Shown piece after piece: positions 24,223 through 35,301 of a stretch of DNA of 64,000 bases. Both the position numbers and the translations under genes were made by a program. The DNA is taken from assembly GCA_009809945.1 (NCBI GenBank), contig WTPW01000926.1, positions 16,825 to 80,824 of the forward strand. Reading direction: 5' to 3'. Position 1 is the first letter of the stretch. The number at the start of each line of letters is the position of its first letter. A model generated the notes under the pieces. The model saw only the letters and a list, made by a program, of their open reading frames with translations, searched no databases and was not told where the DNA came from. The stretch comes from Gigaspora margarita (taxonomy: Eukaryota > Glomeromycota > Glomeromycetes > Diversisporales > Gigasporaceae).

Positions 24223-25560
24223 AATAAAAATATATACAATAGTGCTAATGCAATCAGTATAATTAAAAAGATATAATTTAATTAGAAAAAGTCAAAAATA
24301 TTGAAGCTCAAAAATAGGAGTATCTTAGCAATAATTGCAGACTTCATTGAATATAAAGAGTTAGATGTCGAATTTGTTAAAGTAAAAGAGCACAATGAAG
24401 TATATTTTAACAAGCAGGTAGACAAGCTGGCAAAAGAAGGTTGCAAAGAAGAAAAATTTGTTCATAGAACATAGATTGGTTGAGGTTGTTAAAGGTAGTA
24501 ACGAGGTAGAAAAGGCATACAATAGATATCCCTATTAGAGGATTAGTAAATAGTATTACAAATATGTATTAGTCTAGAATAGTTACAAATAAGTAGTATA
24601 GATGAGTTAGTGAACAAAAACAATAGAGATATAGTAATCAATTAGAAGAAAATTTGGTGAAATATTAGAAAAAACACAGGAGCAAAATGTAAAAGTATGA
24701 AAAATAGCAGGAAATGGGTTTTTGATATAAAGTATCTAAACAATTTGTTGCTGAATTTAAATATTCTATATAAGAAAAGCCTGAAACTATATCTGCATAC
24801 TACCTGCATAGCATGTAAATAAGAAGTTGAAAATTTGAATTATTTAGCAAGTTGTGAAATCTATAAGATCTTCTAGAAAAAAATTAAGCTCGAGTCTGCA
24901 AAATTAGCTCTAAATAAACTAACCCTTGTTAGTAGAAAATGAAAAAGGAAAAAAAGAGAAGAACTCACAACTGATATTACAAATACAAAAACAATACTAA
25001 TAGGATCCACAAGGTCTAATAGTTTAGTAAACTGTATAAACTGCATAAGAGGAGTTTTTTATACCTTTGATGATGAAAGCAGAAAAGAAATAAATACTCA
25101 AAAAAGGACTTACACAGGCTTAGAAAAGAGTTCAAGTGAGTTATTTGGCCTTTTAGATATAAGGTTGTTAATGACTAGGAGAAAAATTATAGTATTATAA
25201 CCAAGGAAAAAAGGAAAAAATCTTTAAGAAGCAGAACCAGAAAGAAGAGGCTGAGCAAAAAGACATTTGAGCAATTGACTACAGAACTCATAGCTAAAAA
25301 AAACAAAGTGTAGTCTAATTTGAAGAAACAGATAACAAATTTGATTCAAACTAATATAAAACCTATGTGGTTTGGCCTTTACAGACCTCTAGCTAAACAA
25401 ATGTAAAAGCAATCTTAACAAGGCTAGCAATTACCATTCACTGACTTGAGAGATTACCTTCAGCAAGTTGAAGTCCTAAGAATAGAAAAAAGATTGCTGT
25501 GGCAGATTGTATCTGGGCACTTTAAAGCAGCTGGGTAAGTCTTTATTGTAGAAAAAGAAG
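24223..25560 (+). pseudogene. LINE RNase H C-terminal part, zinc ribbon and C-terminus
   Basis: YNSANAISIIKK (about 24225-24262) is the RNase H TDS motif with Asn for Asp. VKVKEHNEVYFNKQVDKLAK (about 24378-24437) is the last RNase H block (KxHN...N..VDKLAKEG). A zinc-ribbon-like CIACK-stop-EVENLNYLASCE follows at about 24791-24852, then a lysine/arginine-rich C-terminus (EELTTDITNTKTILIGSTRS, about 24958-25017). Stops are mostly TAG. This is the 3' end of the LINE whose ORF1 starts near 11.28 kb. Confidence 0.68.
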
Positions 25561-25599
25561 AGTTGAAAGCAGTAGTTGATTGCTAAAAAAAATTAACAA

Positions 25600-26220
25600 A
25601 ATAAATAAATAAACAGTATTGCTATTTATACTATGATTTTTCTATTTGCACCATGTCATAGTTTTTGTATAACATTAGATCATTAATTAATTTTTTCTAT
25701 TTACACTATGGTAAAGTTATACAACCATTTGAAAAATCTTATCTTGCACCCCTACATGTTGTTAATCTACAAAAAAATGTGAGTTTTTATTGGTACAACA
25801 TTAAAACAGTCTAAGGTTATATGAAAATTGCAAAAATCTTATACTGCACCTCTACATGTTAATTTACAAAAAAAGGTGAGTTTTTATTGGTATGACATAA
25901 TATAGCCCAAGATTATACAAAATTGCAAAATTCTGACCTGCATTATGTTAAGGCCTTAAGAAATTAGAGTAAGATTTGGCTGCATTATAAAATTAGAATT
26001 AGGGTTGGCCCACATTATAAATTAGGTTAGCAGGCATACTAGAACATTCTAACCAGCCTGAGGTTGCACAAAAATTGCAAAAATTTTATCCTGCACCTCT
26101 AAATATTGTTAATCTACGAAAAAGGTGAGTTTTTATTGGTGCAATATTAAAAAAGCCTAAAGTTACATGAGAATTGTGAAAAATCTTTTTTATATGTTCA
26201 CAGGTCAAATAAAACCATAT
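25600..26220 (+). repeat. Tandem repeat, ~105-bp unit, with inverted relative at 41.6 kb
   Basis: Three to four degenerate units carry 'gttaatctac(g/a)aaaaa..gtgagtttttattggt' (about 25759, 25855, 26108). The first part (25600-25740) has CTATTTRCACYATG motifs that reappear inverted at 41562-41725. Non-coding. Confidence 0.65.
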
Positions 26221-26500
26221 TAGACAGCAATCGGGTTCCTGATAGGTCTCCTACAGCAATATGATACCCATATGGAAAACTACTAGTAAAAAAATCCTAA
26301 ATGTTCCCGATTAGCCTCTGATTTCAAACAGAAATTTGGCAGAAAAAAGAGACTTTTTGGAACTATTTAGGCTCAAAATCGATATACCAGTATGCCTATT
26401 AACATACATGATAGTCATCTTATTTTGCCCTAAATTGCAAAAAAACTGGATATACTTCAGGATTAATTAAGATACCTATCATGTATATTAATAGACCTAC

Positions 26501-27251
26501 CAGGACCCCGAACAATCTATGTAATGTCATATTTGAAAAATTGCTAACAGAGGGCCATTTTTTTAAAAAGGTTATATGGGGTGTGGTCAATTAAACCAGC
26601 CCTTTTTTGCAATTTTTTGAAAAATGAGTTTTTATTAGATTCATATAAATTTTGACATGATTGACACTTTTCAATTATAAATGAAAGTCGATATGCATAA
26701 TAAAAATTCAAGATAATTGTAAAAGAAAAATTGCACGAGGCCACGTAGGGCCAACACATCACGAGATTATCCGATAGTCACCTGCTACATTTAACCAATC
26801 AAAATCGTGAAATTTAATTAATCCTGGATCAGTCTGAAAATTAAAACAAATGATTAAACTCAATTATCTCAAAATAAAATATATGTAAAAAAGGGCTGTT
26901 TTAATAGACAACACCCCATATTTGAAAAGTAGGTATTGGGTAAAATGGTTATATTTGAAAACAGATAATGGGCAAAATGAGTATATTTGAAAGAATAGTA
27001 ACAGGGTAATTTTTTCCAAATATTATATTTGAAAAGTGGTAATGGGAATGGTAAGTGTTTTTTTTTTTTTTAGAGAGTGTTGGTTCGAAAAATCTTTTTT
27101 GAAAGCTTACATTTCAAAAATTGGGAACTGATACCAAAGTTGGTACCTGATATTTGAAATGTAGCTAATATATACCAAAGTAGAACCGCTAACAGAAAAA
27201 ATTTTACTATGATCCTCAAATATAACCTCACATAGATTATTCAGGGTCCTA
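26501..27251. mobile_element. CAGGACCC-ended element, copy 2, 6-bp TSD ACCTAC
   Basis: 751 bp including a nested 342-bp MITE. It begins CAGGACCCCGAACAATC and ends gattattcagggtccta, with ACCTAC on both sides (26495-26500 and 27252-27257). It shares the ATATTTGAAAA spaced motifs and the 'gtagctaatatataccaaa' block with copies 1 and 3. Non-coding. Confidence 0.85.
26577..26918. mobile_element. TA-flanked MITE (TGGGGTGTGGTCAATTAAAC termini), copy 2
   Basis: 342 bp. Ends tggggtgtggtcaattaaac and tttaatagacaacacccca are inverted repeats, with TA at 26575-26576 and 26919-26920. Removing it restores 'ggttatatttgaaaag', exactly as in copy 1 of the host element at 10.42 kb. Confidence 0.88.
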
Positions 27252-27895
27252 ACCTACTAGTATATCGATTTTGATCCTAAATAGTTCTGAAAAGTCTCTT
27301 ATTTCCGCCAAATTTCTGTTTGAAATCAGAGGCTAATTGGGAACATTTAGATTTAAAATCGATATAACGGTAGACATATTAACATACATGAAAGGTATCT
27401 TATTTTTGATCTAAATTGCAAGTAAACCGGATACTCTTCGGGATTAATTAAGATACCTATTATGTATATTATTAGGTCTACCGTTATATCAATTTTGATC
27501 CTAAATAGTTCTAAAAAGTCTCTTATTTCTGCCAAATTTCTGTTTGAAATCAGAGACTAATCAGGAACATTTAGATTTAAAATTGATATAATGGTAGACA
27601 TATTAACATACACGAAAAGTATCTTATTTTTGATCTAAATTGCAAGTAAACTAGATACTTTTCGGAATTAATTAAGATACATATCGTTATTTTCAATAGG
27701 GCTATTGTTTATATTTTTACTTGATTAATATATTTATATACTGATATAAATGTTATAATATTTGTTTTATTGAAGCAATAGTATCGAAATATAATTTTAT
27801 ACAATTATATATTGTTATATCTAAAAGCATATTACAAAGATTTATAATATTTCGAAAATTAAGTATTGCTAATCTGGAGAAATTTCTTCTTTGAT

Positions 27896-30800
27896 TTAAT
27901 TACTGTCTAGATCTTCACCTCCTGATATAGCAACATTTTCTTCTTTATTTTGCTTACTACGTCCATTGCTATTACCACCACTACTTTTATTACCATTGCC
28001 ACTTCCACTACCACTACTTTTATTACCACTGCTACTTCTACTACATCAGCAAATTTATATATGCGTAATCTTGTGCAAGTTTTTACGGTATGTAAAAAAA
28101 TTGTAAACTTACGTAAAATTTAGTGTAAAAATATGTAAGTCTTACAGTACGTAATAAAATTGTAAATTTACATAAAATTTTTACGTAAATTTACAATTTT
28201 CTTATAGTGTGTAAAAAAATTGTAAATTTATGTAAAAATTTTATGTAACTTTACAATTTTCTTATGGTATGTAAGAAAATCATAAATTTATATAAAAATT
28301 TTACGTAAATTTACGATTTTTCTGACGAACTGTAAGAATATAGTCATTTTCTCTTTTCCAATTTTTGTATTGATTATATGCGATATATAACGCATAATTG
28401 TTTTATTGTATTCATTAGTAGTTTCGAAATGGTTCGAACTGGTTTGTAACCTAATTATACCAAGCACACATTGGACTATGTTTCAAAATATTTTAGGACT
28501 GAGAAACCAAGCTAGATCAGTAGATCTGTAGCCCGGGTCATACCAAGGATGCGTTTGACTAATATTTTCAAAATGTTTCAAAATGTTTCAATGATCATAG
28601 TACAAGATCAGATTAGATCTGTTTATTTTTTTATTTATAATTTAGATATTCTATCAGTTTTTTTTTGTTTTGTTTTGTTTTGTTTCCTTTCGTTTAGTAT
28701 CATTTTGTTTCATTTATTTTTTCAATTTTTTTGTATTTTTTTTCTTTATTAATTTTTTTTTATTTTATTTCTACAAAAACACTTTTTGACACTTTGCAAG
28801 AAATCTAGTGACTTTCTGACACATTGCGCAAGGCAACACATTGTTGTTGTTCTAGTTGGTGTATTGTAGTTGGTATCATTGTTGGTGTCATTGTTGGTAT
28901 CGTCGTTGGTATTGTCGCTAGCTAGTGTCGTTGTTGTTCTTGTGGAATAGCTTTACCTCCTCGGTGTTCTTGTAGATAGTATTGTTGTGGGTGGTCCATT
29001 TGTTTTTCTTCTCTTGCATTCGTATGGGGTGGTCTTGCTCGTTTCTCTTGCATTTGTACAGGGTGGTCTTCTCATTCTTTTGCGCTTGTTAGGGGTCGTA
29101 TTGGGTAATTTTTCTCGTTTCTCTTGCGTTTGTACAGGGTGGTATAACACTAACACTTCTGAGAAATAGTTTTTTTTTACTTCTTTACTATTTTTTTTAG
29201 AAAGTAGTGAATATAAGCGAATATAAGTGACTATAAGCGAATATGTGCGAATATAAGCGAAGATGAGCAAATATAAGCAAATGTAATAGTTTATTTTTTT
29301 TGGTTTCATTTTTTTTCGTTATTTTTTCAGTTTTGTTTTTTGTTTTTTGTTCTTTTTTTTTTACTTTTTTTTTTAATTTTATTTTATTTTATTTATTCCT
29401 TACTTCTTTCAGAACTTTGCAAGACAATGATATAACTATTCCAGCACTTTACAAGAACACCAATTCCAACTTCTCTGGCACTTTGCAAGAAGTAGCAAAT
29501 ATGTACGAATATAAGCGAATATGGGCGAATATGGGTGAATATAAGCAAATATAATAGTTTATTTTTTTTCGTTTTCATTTTTTTCGTTATTTTTTGGTTT
29601 TGTTTTTTGTTTTTTGTTTGTTTCTTTTTTTTTTACTTCAGAACTTTGCAAGAAAATGACGTAACTATTCCAGCACTTTACAAGAACACAAATTCTAACT
29701 TCTCCGGCACTTTGCAAAAAGTAGCGAATATGAGCGAATATAAGCGAATATAAGCGAATATAATAGTTTGTTTTTTTTGTTTTCATTTTTTTTTCATTAT
29801 TTTTTTTTGGTTTCGTTCTATTTTTTTTGTCATTTTTTTTATAATATATATAATAAAATATGTAATATTTAAAATATAATATATAATAAATAAAATAAAA
29901 TTTTATATTAAATTGCGAAAACTTGCAAATATTGTATATTTATTGTTATTTAAAATAATTTATAATTAAAAAAAAATTTTATAATAAATTGCGAAAACTT
30001 GTGAAAACTTGTGAAAACCTGTAAAACATTCAGATGATAGGTATCGATATATCTAACCGGTTAGTAATCGATGTATATCAATTTCAAATTTACTATGCCG
30101 TAAATGTTCGTAATTATTACACTTGCATAATACTCTGTAGTTACTATAGTGTAAACTTGCATAATTATTACACCTACGTAATCCTCCAAACTAATCATAA
30201 GTTTTCATAAGTTTACACCTGCGTAAATACTTGCGGAGGTTTACGCATATTTTTTTTGCTAATGTACTACTACTTTTATTACTACCACCACTTCCACTAC
30301 TACTCCTGTTACCATCTTACTTCCACTACTACTGCCATTACCACTACCACTTCCATTACCACTGCCATTACCATCACTAATTCTATTTTCATTACCATCT
30401 CTACTTCCACTTCCACTTCCACTTCCAATTCCAATACCACTCCCACTTCCATTTCCAATCCTATTATCATAGTTACTGCCACCACTACCTGCAGAGATAG
30501 TTTTATCAAATTTCTCATTATTATCAGCTTCTTTATCAGAATGATATAAAACTGAAATAGACCAAGCCAGAGCTTCTAGAGGTAGTTTTGATTTATTTGC
30601 CCACTTTGCATTACTATACCATCTTTTTTTTAAGCATTTAACGTGAGAAATTTTTTCTCCTATTTCATCAGTTAGTCGAATAATTTTTTTAATCTTATTG
30701 TAATATAAAATAAAAGGAACATTATAAAAAAATTTAATAAATTACAATTATAATAATAATTACTTACCCTTTGAGACCTCTATGGCTTGTTATAAATGCA

Positions 30801-32229
30801 AATTACATGGCAGTTATTTTTCTTTTTGTTTACTAGGTGAATTTTTAATTGTCATTCTGAATCCATTCTTTCTGCATCTGTTTCCGAAACTTCATCCAAA
30901 TTAAAGTCTCTCATTAATTATATCTTTAAGATCAGCTTTAAAGTCATTCCAATTAATAGAAGGGGCAAGATCTTTGAGATTTTTATCATTGGTATTAATC
31001 ATATGATTAATATCTTGAACTCGTCACCTCATTTTATATTAATTAAATATAGATCAGTTCGTAAATAGTTATTTAATAATCTATAACTATTACCAGTAAT
31101 ATTATATTTATTTGTATAAAAAAAACTACTTACTTTACCATGGCGTGTATTTATTTCTTTCTGTTTTTTGTTAGCTTTTGACTTCTTTGAATCTTGATCG
31201 ATAGTCCATTTTTCATGGCATTGTCAGTGAAGGTTTTGAAGGACATACTTTATCTTACTTAATTTATATCTAAATCAGCCTTCAAAAGCTTTGGCTATTA
31301 CTAGTATAATGTTTTTGCTTATGTTACATGAGATTTCTGACCTTTTTTTTTTGCATCACGATCAAGGTATCTTCAAGACCATTTAAAATTTGAATTACCT
31401 TATCCTATATTCAATTAAACAATAATTTAACTAACAGCTTTTTTTACTTATAAATTATAATATTATATACATGAAACAGTTTATACTGTTCTTCATCCAT
31501 ATCTTCTAACAATTTACATGACTTTCTTGCATATTCAATAGGTGGTTTTGGGCTTACTGATAGTTTTTGCTGATTATTGTTATTGGCTTCATCATTATTT
31601 CATTGTTTCTCCTTTTCCTTTCTTTGAATTTCAGTAGTAGTAGTTTGTATGTTAGAGTCAGAATTTTGGTCTTCAAGTTAAGAAAGACCAATCTTATTGA
31701 ATGGACAAGAAAGTCCATTAGTCCCATTAGTATCTTCAGGGTCGCTGTTTTCATTATAATTATAGACATCATCAGAATGCATGTTTGGAGTTTTTGGAGT
31801 TGAAGTTCGAGCTTTAAAATCCTTAACTTGATTTGTTACGGAATACATAGCTTGTTTTAAAAAATCTATCTCTATATAAAAATTTCATTAGACAAATTAA
31901 TTTATCAAAAAACCTTATAATAAAAATAAAAATGGCTTTATATAGCCACAAAAATTACTAGAATCTCTTTCATTAGAAGATTTAGAATGACGACGTGAAC
32001 GTTTACGACTACTATCATATGATATAGACCTGGACCTAGATCTGGACTTGTAACTTTAGCTTCGACAGCCTCATTTATTTGATCATGTAGGTGTTGTCGA
32101 TTGAATATGGCTTTGATTTCTTTGTAGTGGCATTGGTGTTGAACAATAATTTTGGTGAGAAGAAGTAGGTGGTAAAATAGAATGACGTTTGGGCACTATA
32201 TTAATTTTATAGGAATTGCTTCTATACAT
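27896..32229 (-). pseudogene. Decayed multi-exon gene, SR-rich N-terminus and Gly/Ser-rich C-terminus, unknown function
   Basis: I do not recognise this gene. On the minus strand an ATG at 32227-32229 begins MYRSNSYKINIVPKRHSI, followed by an Arg/Ser stretch (SYKSRSRSRSISYDSSRKRS). Later pieces read SVTNQVKDFKARTSTPKTPN, YARKSCKLLEDMDEEQYKLF, KVIQILNGLEDTLIVMQKKK, INWNDFKADLKDIINE, and HVKCLKKRWYSNAKWANKSK followed by LPLEALAWSISVLYHSDKE. A Ser/Gly/Asn-rich tail ends KEENVAISGGEDLDSN and a TAA at 27896-27898. Splice-like junctions (GTAAGT donors near 30770 and 31130, TATAG acceptors near 31410 and 31875) suggest five or more exons. Several TGA/TAG and one or two TAA stops, frameshifts and the E element at 28043-30265 show it is dead. 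The exon model is approximate. Confidence 0.5.
28043..30265 (-). mobile_element. E element, copy 3 (inverted relative to copy 2), possible 9-bp TSD
   Basis: About 2.2 kb. Its termini acatcagcaaatttatatat and ttttttgctaatgt are inverted, extending into tatgcgtaa / ttacgcata. It sits in the Gly/Ser-encoding tail of the 27.9-32.2 kb pseudogene. ACTTCTACT (28034-28042) and ACTACTACT (30266-30274) could be a 9-bp target duplication with one mismatch, but the target is itself a triplet repeat. It contains palindromic taaatttac arrays at 28090-28320, the TTGCAAAGTGCC-type units (as cttgcaagaa...) and 'gcgaatataag' arrays at 29210-29760. Its ORFs are repeat translations. Confidence 0.72.
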
Positions 32230-32542
32230 TTTGTCAAAAAGGCCAAAAAAAATAACAAAAATGTGTTTGATTGAGATATCGATTGTTCAGTTTATTTATT
32301 AAACGAGAAAGAAAAGAGAAATGTTTCTTTATATATATTTTACCTGTGAAATAATGTAATATTTAAACTGGAATAACGACTGATGAATAATTATTAAATA
32401 AAGTATAAACAAAGTAAAAGTCTAATAAACTAACATAATTTGTAAAAAGTATGATATATTTTTTTAAGTGAAAGAGTAAATCTGCTCACGCATGCTTAAA
32501 AGCATGACTTATTTATAGATTTTATTTAGATCTTATTTGAGT

Positions 32543-32674
32543 GTCGCCAAAGAAAAACCTGTTATCAGGATTTTAATTATATTTTGTACCAGATACAACC
32601 TATATAATCTAATGAAATTGTATCTAGTACAAAATATAATTGAAATCCCGATGGCAGGTTTTCTTTTGATGACA
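32543..32674. mobile_element. Short hairpin MITE
   Basis: About 132 bp that is almost entirely palindromic. The arms (gaaaaacctgttatcaggat / atcccgatggcaggttttc, then ttttgtaccagatacaa / ttgtatctagtacaaaa) face each other over a loop of about 25 bp. Non-coding. Confidence 0.65.
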
Positions 32675-32745
32675 TTGATTTCATTAGCAGTTAATTAATC
32701 AATATTACATAATATAGTAAATAAAATTAAAATTAAAATTTATAT

Positions 32746-33720
32746 TATACAAGTATAATTTGTTTATATATGAAAATAAACAAAAAGTTTTATCAGAATA
32801 CTGACAGCTCTATAGTTTATTTGAAATCGCACATTTTTATTATTATTAATTTGTTATCAGAAAATAAATTAATATTATGATCTAATTTGTTTACGTCAGA
32901 ATACCAACAGCTCTATAGTTTATTTGAAATTGCACATTTTTATTATTGTTAATTTGTTATCAGAAATAAAATTAATATTATACAAGTTTAATTTGTTTAC
33001 GTATCAGAATACTGACAGCCCTATAGTATATTTGAAATCACACATTTTTATAAACTAGTACTGTATTGTATAAAAATAAGAATTTGAAAATAATGCCATA
33101 TAGTATTATGTTAGTATTATCTTTAAGATCCCTATAACAATACTAGTTTAATGTAAATTGTGGATGCCAATTAATTTGTCATCAAAAATAAAATTTATGT
33201 TATGCAAGTTTAATTTTGTTTACATATCAGAATACCAAAAGCTCTATAGTTTATTTAAAATTGCATGTTTTTATTTCATTAGTGTGGTTAATTTGTTATC
33301 GGAAATAAAATTTATATTATACAAGTTTAATTGGTTTATTTGATTATACATAAAAATAAACAAAAGGCCTACTGGAATATTAAAACCTTTATATTTATTT
33401 GTTTTTATTTTTGCAATATTATTGAAAATAAAATTCATATTATACAAGTTTTAATTTGTTTATTTGTTTATATATGAAAATAAACAGCCGGAATATTAAA
33501 ACCTTTATAGTTTAGTTGAAATCACAAGTTTTTATTTTCGCAGGTATCATCAGAAATTAAATTCATATTATACAAATCTAATTTGTTTATTTGTTTATAT
33601 ATGAAAATAAACAAAAGACCTACTGGAATATTAAAACCTTTATAGTTTATTTGAAATCGCATGTTTTTATTTTTGCAAGTGTGGTTAATATATTATCAGA
33701 AATAAAATTTTTATTATAGT
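32746..33720 (+). repeat. Tandem repeat, ~115-145 bp units
   Basis: About seven degenerate units, each with 'tatcagaataYYRaYagc(t)ctatagttta', a following 'gaaatYgcacatttttatt', and 'tatacaagtttaatttgttta' at the unit end. AT-rich and non-coding. The later units (from about 33330) replace the first block with 'ctggaatattaaaacctt'. Confidence 0.65.
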
Positions 33721-33968
33721 ATATGAGTTTATTTTGTTTTTTTTGTTTTTTTTTTTATGTCAAAGTTACTGCTATAGAGAAAGGCTTTTATTCAAGCAAT
33801 TCAGATCACGCATGCCTCCAGGAGCACCCTAACATTTGTTATATAGATGAGTGTAATGAGTTTATTTTGTTTATAAAAAGAAAGTATAATTGTCAAGCAA
33901 AAAAATATATTCATCAAAATTACATATAATTGCTCAAAGTCTTATAGTCATACCGACATACCAATAAG

Positions 33969-34247
33969 CAGTATTGTACGTTTTGGCTGTCCACAGCCTT
34001 TTTTGGCTTGTTCACGTTCAAAATTGTCCAAATGTTCAAGATTGTCCAAAGCTTGTCCAGGCTTTAATAATTAATAAATCTATCTAAAAATATATAACTA
34101 TATATTTTTTTAAGTGCTAACCACAATTTAGTTAAAATTAAAATAGGTTATTATAATAAAATTTTAAGTAATTTTACTTTATTTAATTATCCAAAATTGT
34201 TCAAAATTGTCCAAATCATTGTCCAAAGATGTCCCATGACAACACTG
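33969..34247. mobile_element. hAT-type MITE with 8-bp TSD CCAATAAG
   Basis: 279 bp, with ends cagtattgtacg and catgacaacactg as inverted repeats (CAGTRTTGT). The perfect 8-bp duplication ccaataag lies at 33961-33968 and 34248-34255. Like the hAT element at 16430 it carries several TTGTCCAAA units near both ends. Non-coding. Confidence 0.88.
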
Positions 34248-34326
34248 CCAATAAGTCTGTTGAAAATTCAAATTGTATTTTAATAAAGCTATATTCTAGT
34301 AAATTTGAATTAATCTTCATACGTAT

Positions 34327-34330
<4 letters not shown>

Positions 34331-34362
<32 letters not shown>

Positions 34363-35301
34363 GTATGGACTTTACCATGTAACTTTTATTACCAATTTTT
34401 GTCATGATTAACACCTTTTTAAGATCGTTTTTTAAGTTACATATATAATTTGTGCTACCCCTATTAGTCACTCAATTTGTCCATTAACGGCTATACTTCC
34501 TCTATTTTTAATTTTTAGTATTTATGTATTTTACCACAATTACTAATCTAGAGCGGCTATAGCTACCTACTAACAGATTAATCCATGTCCCACCCATGCT
34601 TAACCTGCATGTTCAGAGATTATTCCTAAATCATACATGCTGTGCTGCTTCCATCATGTTCGTATCTCAAGCCTTCTTTAGAAGCTGCTGTAACATGATC
34701 CGTATTTCAAGCCACAGCCTTTCTAATTAGTCATTCCTTCTTATTTCTTGCCCTTGTAGGGTTCAAAAAACCCTGATACCCACATTCTGACTTCCATCCT
34801 TCCCTGGATTCTTTACCGGTCTCTCCCTTACTCCCAGCTGACAACCCGGAAGGATTGGTCTGCTCAGGCTTTAAGTGCCTTTATGGTCTCCCTTTTCTTG
34901 GTACATGTTTCCAGAATGCATGTCCTTTTCCTCCAGTACGATTAACTGGCAGTTTGGCTGGTATATCTACCCTTCTAAGGATCTTGTCGTTCAGTTCTCT
35001 GATCTCTGATTCTAGTTCCGGATTTGGTCTTTCCTGTGATATTGTCGTAGTTCATTGCTACCTTCTAACTCAGGACTTTCCAAACAGACTTTCGGTTTAG
35101 GAATTTGGTTTCTGGATTTATTACGCCGAAGCTCCCATTTCTAGATGGTATAACCAGACTACAGATTTTCTAAATCCAACCACGGATAGCTGTTAGCCAT
35201 ATGCAAGCCTATTTTTCAAAGTTGTTATCGGTGGGATTTGAACTCTAGACCTGCCGCTTGGGGGGTAAAAACCTACTAACTGAGCTAGTTCGCCACACCC
35301 A
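34331..35301 (-). mobile_element. tRNA-headed SINE, subfamily 2, with 15-bp TSD
   Basis: A 971-bp insertion between perfect copies of ttcatacgtattctt (34316-34330 and 35302-35316). The left end is a run of about 29 T (the oligo-A tail). The right end on the minus strand begins GGTGTGGCGAACTAGCTCAG, a well-preserved tRNA-like head with A box TAGCTCAGTTAGTAGG and B box GTTCAAATCCCAC. The body is the long module also found at 6342-7604 and 36432-37430. It has the best-preserved head of the four and may be the youngest. Confidence 0.88.
35231..35287 (-). promoter_or_regulatory. Well-preserved Pol III A and B boxes of SINE
   Basis: Minus strand: A box TAGCTCAGTTAGTAGG (35272-35287) and B box GTTCAAATCCCAC (35231-35243). 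The spacing is that of a tRNA gene with a short variable arm. The acceptor-stem pairing partner is missing, so this is not a functional tRNA. Confidence 0.75.

Larger units (their letters stand above)
26220..27690. repeat. Inverted and tandem repeat array interrupted by a CAGGACCC element
   Basis: A palindromic unit alternates orientation: 'aaatcgatataRcggtagacatattaacataca' facing 'aattaagatacctatYatgtatatt', with 'atttctgtttgaaatcagag' between. Copies lie at about 26296-26500, 27252-27480 and 27480-27685. The CAGGACCC element sits inside one unit, and its ACCTAC duplication reads through cleanly when the element is removed. The function and origin of the array are unknown. Confidence 0.65.

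Noticed and set aside
30256-30549. Thr/Ser-rich plus-strand ORF
   Set aside because: Antisense of the Gly/Ser-encoding triplet-repeat exon on the minus strand.
35231-35301. Possible functional tRNA gene on the minus strand
   Set aside because: The A and B boxes are good but the 3' acceptor strand does not pair, and the sequence continues into a SINE body with a poly-A tail and TSD.
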